Below, piece after piece: positions 35,598-44,431 of a stretch of 64,000 nt of DNA. The stretch is from Cyclobacterium sp. 1_MG-2023 (GTDB taxonomy: Bacteria; Bacteroidota; Bacteroidia; Cytophagales; Cyclobacteriaceae), in contig NZ_JAUOPC010000005.1 of NCBI RefSeq assembly GCF_030546805.1, forward strand, positions 389,756-453,755. The letters run 5' to 3'. The translations under genes and the position numbers were made by a program. The notes below the pieces were generated by a model that saw only the letters and a list, made by a program, of their open reading frames with translations, had not been told where the DNA came from and did not search any database. Position 1 is the first letter of the stretch, and each line of letters starts with the position of its first letter.

Positions 35598-37310
35598 TCA
35601 CCAGCCGGGGTTCTGATCCAGATTCGGATTTAGTGTCAACTCTGTCTGCGGTACGCTTTCCAGATAATTCCTGCCGGGTAAAAAATTATACCCATTTACC
35701 AATTCGAGTTGCAGAGGATCTAGCAATCCATTTTCATCTACTACCGGGCTTTCACCAGGAAATTCAGCACTACTAAATGGATAACCTCTTGGACGTTTAT
35801 TTAAAAACAACTCATGTGCAGCCCATCGTTTCCAGTCCTGCTCTCTCAACACCTCAAAGGCCAACTCAACCCTTCTCTCTCTTCTTATTTCATAAAGAGC
35901 ATCTGAGATTTCGTATCCATAATCCACTTTGTTAGGGTCAGCATCCTGAGACAACACTTCAAATTCAGGCATACCCACTCTTGCTCGGAGTTGGTTCAGC
36001 TGATCATAGGCAACTGTACCATTCAATTCTTCTAATGCTTCAGCGTAATTCAACAATACTTCGCCATACCTGAAGATAATCCTTCCCGCGTCATTTGCAT
36101 TCGCATAATCTAATTCTTGCTCAGGGTTAGTGTATTTTTTAACCTGAAAGCCAGTAGGATTATTTTCTCGACTTCCTGCAAATATGGGAGGGAAATCAAA
36201 AACTACATTTGAAGGGTAATGCTGAACGTCCCCAGGAATCCAAATACTTTGTCGCAACCTTAAATCCACATCACTTGCCAGCATTTCCAGAAAATCATTT
36301 CCTTTCACATCTTGGGCAATAGATATATAATCAATAAACTGTCCATCATTTCCTAAATGGGAACTCACATACGCCCAAGTAGCTCCAAGTTCAGAAGGGG
36401 TAGTGGTGCCATAATAATTTTGATTGTGCCCAATAAATTCACCTACATTATAAGCCCTGTATAATAACACTTCGTTTACAGGGCCCATGTCACCTGTTTT
36501 AAATAGATCATAATAATCTTGATCAGGATTTCCTGTGGAGTAAATGCCCACATTGTAATCCCCATTGATTAATTCGTTTCCGGCATCTACACAGGCTTGA
36601 AAGTATTTATCAGGGTCAGCACCTGCTGTACCAAAATCATCTCCGGCATGGTACTTTTGCCAGGTTCCTTCAAACAAGGCTACCCTACTTTTAAATGCCA
36701 AGGCAGCCTCCTTATTGATGGAATTGTTTCCCCAAAGCGCTTCGTCTCTTTTGTCTAGATTAATGACTGCTTTATCCAATAAGGACAATATCGAATCCAT
36801 CACTAAAACACGAGAGTCTCTCGGCTTAATTAATTCAGCTTCATCATCAGGTGTCAGAGCATGGGTATACCAAGGCACATCACCATAGGTTTGTACCAAA
36901 TCAAAATAAATCCAGGCCTTAAAGAATTGTGCTTCACCCAAATATTGTTTCCAAGAACTGTAAGGGTCTTCGCATTTATCATAATTATCTAGAAAGATAT
37001 TAATACTTCTTACCGGCGCAAAACCACTCTGCCAAGAACCTGTAGACAAAGTCGTTTCACCATTTAAAATGGAATTAGCTGTCCGATAAGTTACATTTGT
37101 AGCAGCCACCTCACGACCTGCGGTAGAAAGGTTGTTTTCATGGTAAGGTAAGCTTTCATAAAACCTAGCCGTATAATTTTTAAGGTCTACTGATGATTTC
37201 CAATAATCATCAATACCTATTTGATCCAAAGGAGGTTTGTCTAGAAAATCTGTACAAGACCAACCTGAAAAAAATGTCAATATAAAGAATATTTTTATAG
37301 TGTTTTTCAT
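35598..37310 (-). CDS. SusD/RagB-type nutrient-binding lipoprotein
   Basis: The 570 aa partner of the SusC encoded just upstream (26 nt). Lipoprotein leader (FFSGWSC), W-K start motif DDYWKSSVDLKNYTARFYE, TPR-like helices (AQFFKAWIYFDLVQTYG), late conserved block (FRYGEVLLNYAEALEELNG, LNQLRARVGMPEF, ERRVELAFEVLREQDWKRW), and the family C-terminus (TLNPNLDQNPGW). It binds the substrate on the cell surface and delivers it to the SusC barrel. Confidence 0.96.
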   Translation of the reverse strand: MKNTIKIFFILTFFSGWSCTDFLDKPPLDQIGIDDYWKSSVDLKNYTARFYESLPYHENNLSTAGREVAATNVTYRTANSILNGETTLSTGSWQSGFAPVRSINIFLDNYDKCEDPYSSWKQYLGEAQFFKAWIYFDLVQTYGDVPWYTHALTPDDEAELIKPRDSRVLVMDSILSLLDKAVINLDKRDEALWGNNSINKEAALAFKSRVALFEGTWQKYHAGDDFGTAGADPDKYFQACVDAGNELINGDYNVGIYSTGNPDQDYYDLFKTGDMGPVNEVLLYRAYNVGEFIGHNQNYYGTTTPSELGATWAYVSSHLGNDGQFIDYISIAQDVKGNDFLEMLASDVDLRLRQSIWIPGDVQHYPSNVVFDFPPIFAGSRENNPTGFQVKKYTNPEQELDYANANDAGRIIFRYGEVLLNYAEALEELNGTVAYDQLNQLRARVGMPEFEVLSQDADPNKVDYGYEISDALYEIRRERRVELAFEVLREQDWKRWAAHELFLNKRPRGYPFSSAEFPGESPVVDENGLLDPLQLELVNGYNFLPGRNYLESVPQTELTLNPNLDQNPGW

Positions 37311-37336
37311 AGTAAATAAGTTTTGTAAAGATGAGA

Positions 37337-40300
37337 TTAAAAGGTCACATTCAAGCCCATGGAATAAATTCTATCCGCTCGATAATCCTTCCCTGTACTC
37401 GTACGATACCCCCCGGAAGGCAAGGTTGGATCCATTCCCACCGGCAAGTGATCAAAAGTCAAAAGGTTGGAACCTGAGAGGTAAACCCTCACTTTACTCA
37501 AACCAAATCTACTAATCACATTATCACTTAAACTATATCCCAACTGGACATCTTGCAATCGGATATATGCAAAATTCCCCAGATAGCGAGAGTTGTATGT
37601 TTGGTTTTTAACATTCGACAAATTGTCTTCATAAGGACGTGGGTAAAATGCATCTGTATTTATATTGGCATCACCTTCATACAAACCCACATACTTGGTT
37701 CCCGGCGTGTCTCGGTAATAATCTAAATGATCCCATTTTGGCTGCGACCAATTTGCACGTCTAAATCCATAATACGCGTAATCATTATAGTTCATGCCCT
37801 TGTCTCGCTTGGCGGTCCCTTTCCATAACATAGAAAAGTCGAAACCTTTATAATTGGCACCCAGGTTGATCCCAAACTGATAATGGGCAGTTGAATTACC
37901 CAATAACATAAGATCGCCATGGTCATCGATAGTATTTTGACCATTGTTTATTACGCCATCTCCATTCAGGTCATCATATTTCACATCCCCTGTATTCCAG
38001 ATATTGTAAATAAAGGACTGATCCGCGTGGTTATCAATTTCCTGCTGAGATTGGAACAAACCGTTGGATGACCATCCCCAGATATCTCCCACTTCCTGAC
38101 CTACTACCCAAGAACCAAGATATCCTGTTGGATTATTGTATTCTGTAATAACTGCCTTCGCATCATACAGGTTGAATCCTACGAAATAACTTAAATCAGA
38201 ATTGACATATTCTTTCCATTTTACAGAAAGCTCCCAACCTCTGGTCCTTAATGAAGAATTATTGGATCTTGGAACTGAAGCTCCAAGCACACCGGGAAGT
38301 GCTTCTGATGGACCAATCATATCGGTCGTATTCCGCTCAAACCAATCAAAATTAACTCCTAGCTTATTCCCCAAAAAGGCCATATCCACACCAATATTGG
38401 TAGTGGCTGCCTTCTCCCAAGTCAATGATGGACTGACCAATGAAGGGGTCAAAGTGTAACCTACCTGTCCGGTCTGATTGTATCCAGGAAGCCAGTTTAA
38501 AAGATTCTTAGACAGTTGAATCAAGGCAAGATCTTGATAAGCAGAAACATTCTGATTACCTAACTGCCCCCAAGAACCACGAACTTTTAAACTACTAAAG
38601 AAATCTGATGTCTGAACCCAGAAGTCCTCATTACTCACTACCCATCCTGCTGAAAAAGAGGGAAAGAATCCCCATCGCTTGCCTTCCAAGAAACGGGAAG
38701 TGCCATCATACCTTACATTTGATTCTAAAAGGTACTTTTCTTTATAATTATAAGTAAGTCTACCAAAATACCCTTCAGTGGCCCATTGACTGAGCCCTTC
38801 CCCAAGAGAAGGATCACCTGTAGCCGTATTTAGTGAAATAATGTCCGGAACAATTAAATTCCTGGCTTGTGCATCTAAAGAGCGGTATTTTCCCGTTTCG
38901 TATTGGCCACCGACCATGGCCATAAAGTTGTGGGATTCATTGAAACTCCACTCGTAGGATGAGAAAATATTAGAGCTCCAATAATAATCACTGCGATGGT
39001 ATTCATTGACCTGACTGGCCACCCAAGAACCAGTTTGTTCGCCAGTCAACCAGTTTATTTGACCAAATTCTCTACCATCATGAAGTCCATAAAAATCTGT
39101 AGACTGATAAGCAAAATCAGCATTGATTTTCCATCCCTTTAAAGGTCTCAATTCTGTTCCTATAATTTGCCAGTTCTCGGTGGTTTCATCATTACTTGCC
39201 CCTGCCTCAAAAAAGCTTTTCACACTACCCTGTAATTGATTTCCATAGCTGTCATATACTGCTTGCATTGGGGCAGTATTGTAAATGATATGCAAGAGCG
39301 CATTGTATGAATCAATTGATTCAGGCCTAGCACCTGATGGGAAACTTCGATTGTTTTTCATCAAGCGGGTTTCAAATCTCAAATCCCACCAATCGGTTAA
39401 AGAAGTCTTGATTTTAGCTGTAAGATTATAGCGTTTGTTATAATCATCTGCCCAGGTGAAAGAACTTGCCTGGTTGGTAAATCCCGCAGACATATAATAA
39501 GAAGTTTTTTCTGAACCTCCCTGCACGGAGAGATTGTGCGACTGACCCATATTAGCACCTGTGGCAAGATCCCAAAAGTCATTATTGGCATGACCTTCTC
39601 CATTACCTCCGGCCCAGCCTCCACCAACTGTTGGAAATGCGGCCCAATTGGTTATATTTTCTGCAGGAAAATCAGCAGGAAACTGGGATCTAATATAATC
39701 ATAATCACCATCTTGATAAGCGATAATTCTATCAATTGTAGGCTCGCTGAACTTTAGTGTTGTACCTTTATTTAGAGCGGCCTCATTAAGTACTCTAGAA
39801 TAAGTATAGGAGTCAAGTGTTCCTGGAAGTTTCGCCGGGGTAACCAAACTCACACTTCCCGAATAATTGACTGTTAATTTAGAGTCTTTTTTTCCGGACT
39901 TTGTGGTTATCATCACCACGCCGTAAGGTGCTCTGGCTCCATATATGGCTGAAGCAGCTGCATCTTTTAATACAGATATAGAAGCAATATCCTCAGGATT
40001 AAGCGAGTTCATATCTCCCGGAAAACCATCAATCAGGATGTATGGGGCCCCTCCGTTCAATGAGCCTATGCCACGGATATCAATAGAAGCCTTTGCGCCA
40101 GGTTGATAACCGTTGGCGTCAAAACCAAAATTCAAACCCGGTGTTGTACCAACCAACAACTGAGAAACATTTGCAGCATGGCGATCCTCTAACATATCAC
40201 TGGATATCACATCCACAGACCCTGTTAAGTTTACTTTCTTCTGTGTACCATAGCCTACAACTACCATTTCATCCAGAGAAGCCACTCCTTCACTTAAGAT

Positions 40301-40903
40301 GACATCAATTACACTTCTAGAACCAATGGTAATTTCTTGGCTATCAAAACCTATAAATGAAAACACCAAAACACCATCTTCCGGAGCAACTATAGAATAA
40401 TTTCCGTCTATATCCGTAGCAGTACCTTTTGAGGTACCCTTCACATATACCGTTGCCCCAGGAATAGGGTCACCATTGACATCGGTTACCTTACCAGATA
40501 CGGTTACCTCAACGGCAATTTCTTTAACTTTGACATGTTTCTTTGCGATTTTAACACTAATTCTATTGTCTACTTGCTTAAAAGAAAGGGTATGACTGGC
40601 TGCAAGGGACAATAAAACATTTTCTAAGCTTTGGTGCTCAACTTGAAGATCAACCGGTTTAGAATTTTTCACCAGTTCTTGGTCATAAATAAACGAAAAT
40701 TCGGTTTGACTTTTGATCTTACTAAAGGACTCGGCCAAGGACGCACCCTTAAGATCTAAGCTCAAATAAACTTCGCTGATATTCAACGAGCTTTGCCCCT
40801 TGGTAGGGGATGCGTACATTAGGTTTAAAAACAACAGCTGTAATAAAAAGCCGTATAGGTAATATTTCCCCACCATACTAAGTACATGTAATGATTTTTT
40901 CAT
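37337..40903 (-). CDS. SusC/RagA-type TonB-linked receptor with STN domain
   Basis: Full-length 1188 aa receptor. In order: signal peptide within about residues 1-35, an STN (secretin/TonB short N-terminal) domain at about 50-115 (LKGASLAESFSKIKSQTEFSF, LENVLLSLAASHTLSF), a carboxypeptidase-regulatory domain at about 130-210, a TonB-box-like region ending VVGYGTQKK, the plug (SISVLKDAAASAIYGARAPYG) and the beta-barrel ending MGLNVTF. The STN domain is the part that signals to a FecR protein, and a fecR-sigma pair lies directly upstream. This predicts substrate-triggered trans-envelope activation of the locus. A candidate antisense RNA overlaps its leader. Confidence 0.97.
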   Translation of the reverse strand: MKKSLHVLSMVGKYYLYGFLLQLLFLNLMYASPTKGQSSLNISEVYLSLDLKGASLAESFSKIKSQTEFSFIYDQELVKNSKPVDLQVEHQSLENVLLSLAASHTLSFKQVDNRISVKIAKKHVKVKEIAVEVTVSGKVTDVNGDPIPGATVYVKGTSKGTATDIDGNYSIVAPEDGVLVFSFIGFDSQEITIGSRSVIDVILSEGVASLDEMVVVGYGTQKKVNLTGSVDVISSDMLEDRHAANVSQLLVGTTPGLNFGFDANGYQPGAKASIDIRGIGSLNGGAPYILIDGFPGDMNSLNPEDIASISVLKDAAASAIYGARAPYGVVMITTKSGKKDSKLTVNYSGSVSLVTPAKLPGTLDSYTYSRVLNEAALNKGTTLKFSEPTIDRIIAYQDGDYDYIRSQFPADFPAENITNWAAFPTVGGGWAGGNGEGHANNDFWDLATGANMGQSHNLSVQGGSEKTSYYMSAGFTNQASSFTWADDYNKRYNLTAKIKTSLTDWWDLRFETRLMKNNRSFPSGARPESIDSYNALLHIIYNTAPMQAVYDSYGNQLQGSVKSFFEAGASNDETTENWQIIGTELRPLKGWKINADFAYQSTDFYGLHDGREFGQINWLTGEQTGSWVASQVNEYHRSDYYWSSNIFSSYEWSFNESHNFMAMVGGQYETGKYRSLDAQARNLIVPDIISLNTATGDPSLGEGLSQWATEGYFGRLTYNYKEKYLLESNVRYDGTSRFLEGKRWGFFPSFSAGWVVSNEDFWVQTSDFFSSLKVRGSWGQLGNQNVSAYQDLALIQLSKNLLNWLPGYNQTGQVGYTLTPSLVSPSLTWEKAATTNIGVDMAFLGNKLGVNFDWFERNTTDMIGPSEALPGVLGASVPRSNNSSLRTRGWELSVKWKEYVNSDLSYFVGFNLYDAKAVITEYNNPTGYLGSWVVGQEVGDIWGWSSNGLFQSQQEIDNHADQSFIYNIWNTGDVKYDDLNGDGVINNGQNTIDDHGDLMLLGNSTAHYQFGINLGANYKGFDFSMLWKGTAKRDKGMNYNDYAYYGFRRANWSQPKWDHLDYYRDTPGTKYVGLYEGDANINTDAFYPRPYEDNLSNVKNQTYNSRYLGNFAYIRLQDVQLGYSLSDNVISRFGLSKVRVYLSGSNLLTFDHLPVGMDPTLPSGGYRTSTGKDYRADRIYSMGLNVTF

Positions 40904-40910
40904 AAATTTG
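40903..40910 (+). promoter_or_regulatory. Candidate -7 box of the antisense RNA
   Basis: TAAATTTG on the plus strand matches the Bacteroidota consensus TAnnTTTG exactly and touches the susC start codon on the other strand. About 110 nt downstream is a strong plus-strand terminator. A -33 element is not obvious beyond a TG at about 40886. Confidence 0.45.
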
Positions 40911-40916
40911 AAAGTT

Positions 40917-41020
40917 TTACTGTTATCAATGGCATTAAAACGATAGTCAGAAGGTAACCTGAGAGCTTTCCTTCTTTCTGGAATTGGCCAATGAACTGCT
41001 ATTCATTGGCCTTTTTTTTT
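40917..41020 (+). ncRNA. Candidate cis-antisense sRNA in the fecR-susC gap (DonS-like)
   Basis: Both flanking genes are on the minus strand, yet the gap holds a plus-strand rho-independent terminator: GGCCAATGAA (40986-40995) pairs perfectly with TTCATTGGCC (41002-41011) and is followed by nine T (41012-41020). On the minus strand the hairpin has no T-tract after it. A TAAATTTG box at 40903-40910 could start an RNA of about 100 nt covering the whole susC leader, with a second small hairpin (AGAAGG 40949-40954 with CCTTCT 40970-40975). In sigma/anti-sigma PULs of Bacteroides, antisense RNAs such as DonS occupy this very position and repress susC. The 5' end given is inferred. Confidence 0.55.
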
Positions 41021-41026
41021 CATAGG

Positions 41027-42097
41027 CTATTCACTTTTTTTAAATTGAATTTTAACTGCTTTACTTTTTATTGAGAAATCGAAATTATAGGCATAACCCA
41101 AACTCTCTAAAACATCTTTGAGATAGGTGTTTTTTTTAAATTCAGCAGAAATTCTTAAGTCTTTTGGGGCGGAATTATTGATTTCTATTTCAGCAGCATA
41201 CCAGCGTTCTAGTGTCCGAACAACCTCTTGAAAAGGCATATTATTGAACACCAAAACCCCATCTTTCCAAAAGAAGGCTTTGTCTAAGTCAAATTTCCCT
41301 TTCTTCAACTGACTATTCTCTCCAATCACCGCCTCTTCACCCGGAATCAATTCTACGGATTGATTGTCCTTGGCGACATTTATCACCCTCACCTTACCAG
41401 TGGCCAACTGCACCTGAACCCAATCATCTTGATAAGAATTAATATTAAAAGATGTTCCCAATGCTGTGGTAATTAAATCCCCACTGTGCACACGAAAAGG
41501 CATGCTGTCAGAAGCAACCTCAAAAAAGGCTTCTCCTGACAAGTACAACTCCCGATGAAGTTGACCAAAGCCACTTTTGAAACGCAATTCACTTTCCGCA
41601 TTTAAAACCACATTGCTACCATCGGCAAGTTGCAAGGTAGACTTCTGCCCTTTAGGGTTTGACTTTATTATCCATTCGTTGGCTTGTGGCACTACACTAA
41701 TAGCTTCTTTATTCTCTTCTGTCACAAAAACATAAAACAGTGCAAATGAAAATGAGACAATTAGTGACAAGCCCAAAATAAGCCTTATCCTATTTTGAAT
41801 CCCTAAAGTATCAGGTTTGTAGGTATGGACTTTTGTACTTTTTCTCTTTTCGTCAGAAATATCAATTCTATCTTGAATGGCCAGAAATGTCTTTTCTTTC
41901 CCCTTTTTAGTCCAATTTGAAGTTGAGGCATCTAATTCCAGAAGTATGGTCTTGGCCTGTCTTAATAACTCAACCTTAGAAGGATTTGAGGCAATCCATT
42001 CCTGCCAGAATTTATCCTGCACAACATCCTCTTTAAGCACCCACTGCTTAAAAGATGTATCTTCTAAAAAGTCTTCAATTTTTTCGTAGAACTTCAT
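41027..42097 (-). CDS. FecR-family anti-sigma factor
   Basis: Inner-membrane regulator that holds the ECF sigma factor until the STN domain of its SusC receptor signals substrate. The 356 aa protein has a cytoplasmic N-terminal sigma-binding region (about residues 1-95), one membrane segment (LILGLSLIVSFSFALFYVFV, about 105-125), the periplasmic FecR domain (NVVLNAESELRFKSGF, LSGEAFFEVASDSMPF, TALGTSFNINSY) and a C-terminal DUF4974-type domain (LVFNNMPFQEVVRTLERWY, YLKDVLESLGYAYNFDF). It lies between the sigma factor and susC, all on one strand. Confidence 0.95.
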   Translation of the reverse strand: MKFYEKIEDFLEDTSFKQWVLKEDVVQDKFWQEWIASNPSKVELLRQAKTILLELDASTSNWTKKGKEKTFLAIQDRIDISDEKRKSTKVHTYKPDTLGIQNRIRLILGLSLIVSFSFALFYVFVTEENKEAISVVPQANEWIIKSNPKGQKSTLQLADGSNVVLNAESELRFKSGFGQLHRELYLSGEAFFEVASDSMPFRVHSGDLITTALGTSFNINSYQDDWVQVQLATGKVRVINVAKDNQSVELIPGEEAVIGENSQLKKGKFDLDKAFFWKDGVLVFNNMPFQEVVRTLERWYAAEIEINNSAPKDLRISAEFKKNTYLKDVLESLGYAYNFDFSIKSKAVKIQFKKSE

Positions 42098-42213
42098 TTA
42101 CCAACGATCTATATATTAAAGAGGAAACTTGTTGGTAAATCTCATCATGCAAAGATGATTTTTTTATTAAATAATTATAAAATTTATGATGAATCGAAAA
42201 ATATCTTGTGATA

Positions 42214-42810
42214 CTACACAAAAACACCAAACAATAATATCACTTTGGCTGTATAATTAGAAGAGGTTAAAAATTGCTTCATGGACTTAAGTCCTTTTAA
42301 AACCAGGTTATAAAGGGAGGGCACCTTTATCCCCATTAATGATGAAATCTCTTCATAGGACATGTCCTGCATGTATTTTAAATAAATTGCCTCTTTCTGA
42401 CGAGTAGACAAATTATCCAATGCAGAAGAAATTTTCATGCTGGATTCTTGAGTTATCTGGTTTTCAATCAAAATCTCCTGAAATGAGTCCTCCCAGGTTA
42501 CACTAGAATGATAATCTTCCAGTAACTGATGCTTTTGATTTTTTTTAAGCCTTCTGACCAGCTCCCTTCGGAAAGTGGAGAATAAATAAAACCTTATGGA
42601 GGAATGGATAACTAAGGAAGATTTAATTTCCCAGATCCTTACAAAAGTATCCTGAATCACATCTTCGATAAGCTCACAGTCGGTCGTGAACTTTTGCCCA
42701 TACTTAAAAATATCGTCAGAATTGGTGGTGAAAATGTAGGCAAAAGCTTCCTGATCGGCTGACTGAATCAAACCCCACAATTCATAAGAACTTAGTTGTT
42801 CGTATTTCAT
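42214..42810 (-). CDS. ECF RNA polymerase sigma factor (PUL-associated)
   Basis: Extracytoplasmic-function sigma-70 factor of about 198 aa. Region 2 is EAFAYIFTTNSDDIFKYGQK with LIEDVIQDTFVRIWE; region 4 is LDNLSTRQKEAIYLKYMQDM with YEEISSLMGIKVPSLYNLVLK. ATG 42810 (MKYEQLSS) is chosen; the frame extends to 42870 but the extra residues are basic and aromatic spacer-like. It begins the sigma-fecR-susC-susD series and should drive susCD when released by FecR. Confidence 0.94.
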   Translation of the reverse strand: MKYEQLSSYELWGLIQSADQEAFAYIFTTNSDDIFKYGQKFTTDCELIEDVIQDTFVRIWEIKSSLVIHSSIRFYLFSTFRRELVRRLKKNQKHQLLEDYHSSVTWEDSFQEILIENQITQESSMKISSALDNLSTRQKEAIYLKYMQDMSYEEISSLMGIKVPSLYNLVLKGLKSMKQFLTSSNYTAKVILLFGVFV

Positions 42811-43090
42811 TTTATTTGGATTATAGGGTTTAAAACACTTAAAAATGTGTATAAATATTTTAACTTCCAAATATCAAAATACATTACCTTAAAAAATTGT
42901 AATTTTTTCAATCATAAGAGGGCCAATTAAAGACAGATTTCTTAACCCCTTAATCCACTATTTGAAGGCTTGAAAATAAAGTTTCAAAGCCATTTCTGTG
43001 GGTTAACTATATCATAAAAAAAAGATAAAAAAATATTATTGTGTAAAGGCCCTCTTTATAACTTAGCACTAAATTTTACATCCTACCTAT

Positions 43091-43115
43091 AGAAAAAGAA
43101 GTGGGCTTCCTGCCC
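43091..43115 (-). terminator. Possible terminator after the toroid-repeat protein
   Basis: GGGC-aggaa-GCCC on the minus strand, then ACTTCTTTTTCT, 24-48 nt after the stop codon at 43139. The stem is short and the T-run is set back, so support is moderate. The rest of the gap 42811-43138 is AT-rich and shows nothing else. Confidence 0.35.
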
Positions 43116-43138
43116 GGAGGAAATATATTAAAATTAAG

Positions 43139-44194
43139 TTAAACAAGGCAATTATAGGTTTTATCCGGATCCATCAAATGTCCCCAACCATATATTTCTT
43201 CATTTACTATTCCTTTTTGAGGTTTCAAATAGCCACACTCTACCAGACCGGCAACATGAAAATATACCGCATCAATATCAGAGGGACCACTATCGGGATA
43301 ATGGCTGAACCCTCCATCCTCATTTTGACATTTTAATATCCAGTTCTTGGCTTTCTGAAAAGCTTGCTTAATCTCCTTTTTACGTTGTTTATTACCCACT
43401 TGCTTTAAAATAAACAGCGCATCAAAGACTGCATGAACGTCCCAATCAGGTGGATTTAAAGACCAAGAGCCATCTTCTTTTTGATCATTTAATACTCGAC
43501 TCACCATTTCTTCCGCCATGGGGGTTTCCTCTCCTATTAATCTAAAATAATGGGCGGCGTGAAAGGTAGAAGCCACATGATTGCCTATGTATCCGTCTTC
43601 CGTTTGATTCTCTCTCAAATAACGCCTCATTTTATTGTCTATATGAGCGGGCATTTTTTCGTCCCAAGCACTAAAAAAAAGCGCAAAGAAACTGGTTGTA
43701 TAGAGCGGTAGTTCTTGAAAATCACTTCCCTTAAAGAAATATTCAATAACAGGCATGGGGTCATATTTTGGCTCCACACCCAATATTTTTAATGCCGCCA
43801 CACTTTGAACCGTATTGTAGAGTTTGGCTAGCGGTGTTTCCATATCCCCCTCCCCACTGGGTGCATAAAATGCGCCATCTTCCTTTTGACAAGAGCGGAA
43901 GAAATTTATTGTTTCTTGTTCATAAGGCAACTCCCAACCAAAGGTTTTATGGATTACCACCGCATAGGTAGGTGCTGCAATTCCGGAAAATTTCGTATCC
44001 GAATTCCCCTCATAACCCTTGGGCAAGCCGGGACTAAAAGTTCCATCATGGTTAGCTGTTAGCTTAAAAAATGAACGCACTGCTTCAAGAATTTTTTTTT
44101 GATTGTCCAGGGCTAAAAACTCCAAGTCCCCCATAGCTACACCTCCTGTGACCATAGGAATTAATTGCAAGACTTTTCTTCGGCTAATGCTCAT
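43139..44194 (-). CDS. Prenyltransferase/squalene-cyclase-like alpha-toroid repeat protein, Tat-type leader
   Basis: The 351 aa protein has an N-terminal twin-arginine-type leader (SISRRKVLQLIPMVTGGVAMG). It then has repeats of the alpha/alpha toroid found in prenyltransferase beta subunits and squalene cyclases: SCQKEDGAFYAP, NQTEDGYIG, NDQKEDGSWSLNPPDWD and KCQNEDGGFSHYPDSGPSDID, each with the (Q/E)-x-DG-(G/A/Y/S) core. The zinc or DxDD catalytic residues of true cyclases were not identified, so enzyme activity is uncertain. The start at 44194 puts the RR motif at the N-terminus; an upstream start at 44230 is not supported. Next to two other Tat-type leader proteins. Confidence 0.75.
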   Translation of the reverse strand: MSISRRKVLQLIPMVTGGVAMGDLEFLALDNQKKILEAVRSFFKLTANHDGTFSPGLPKGYEGNSDTKFSGIAAPTYAVVIHKTFGWELPYEQETINFFRSCQKEDGAFYAPSGEGDMETPLAKLYNTVQSVAALKILGVEPKYDPMPVIEYFFKGSDFQELPLYTTSFFALFFSAWDEKMPAHIDNKMRRYLRENQTEDGYIGNHVASTFHAAHYFRLIGEETPMAEEMVSRVLNDQKEDGSWSLNPPDWDVHAVFDALFILKQVGNKQRKKEIKQAFQKAKNWILKCQNEDGGFSHYPDSGPSDIDAVYFHVAGLVECGYLKPQKGIVNEEIYGWGHLMDPDKTYNCLV

Positions 44195-44360
44195 GTTTGT
44201 ATTTTTATCTTTTTTAAAAATATTGATCAAGAATCTTTATGCTACCTCTTATGAAATCACAGCCAAAATATGCAATTTTTTCCTCACATTGGAATACTAA
44301 TTCAGTATATTTTAACTGATAAGGAAAATACTTTTGTTCACAAAAAACATTGAAGTATAA

Positions 44361-44397
44361 ACAAAAAATGGTGCCATCTTCCAACAAAGATGACACC
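44361..44397 (-). terminator. Terminator after the ferritin-like genes
   Basis: GGTGCCATCTT (44370-44380) pairs with AAGATGACACC (44387-44397) at 10 of 11 positions. On the minus strand the stem is followed by ATTTTTTG. It lies 35 nt after the stop codon at 44432. Confidence 0.8.
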
Positions 44398-44431
44398 TAA
44401 GCACTCAACCCCAACTAAAAAATTTTATTGC

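Noticed and set aside
40986..41020. The fecR-susC hairpin as a terminator of the minus-strand PUL transcript
   Set aside because: On the minus strand no T-tract follows the stem; the nine T are on the plus strand, so it can only terminate plus-strand RNA.
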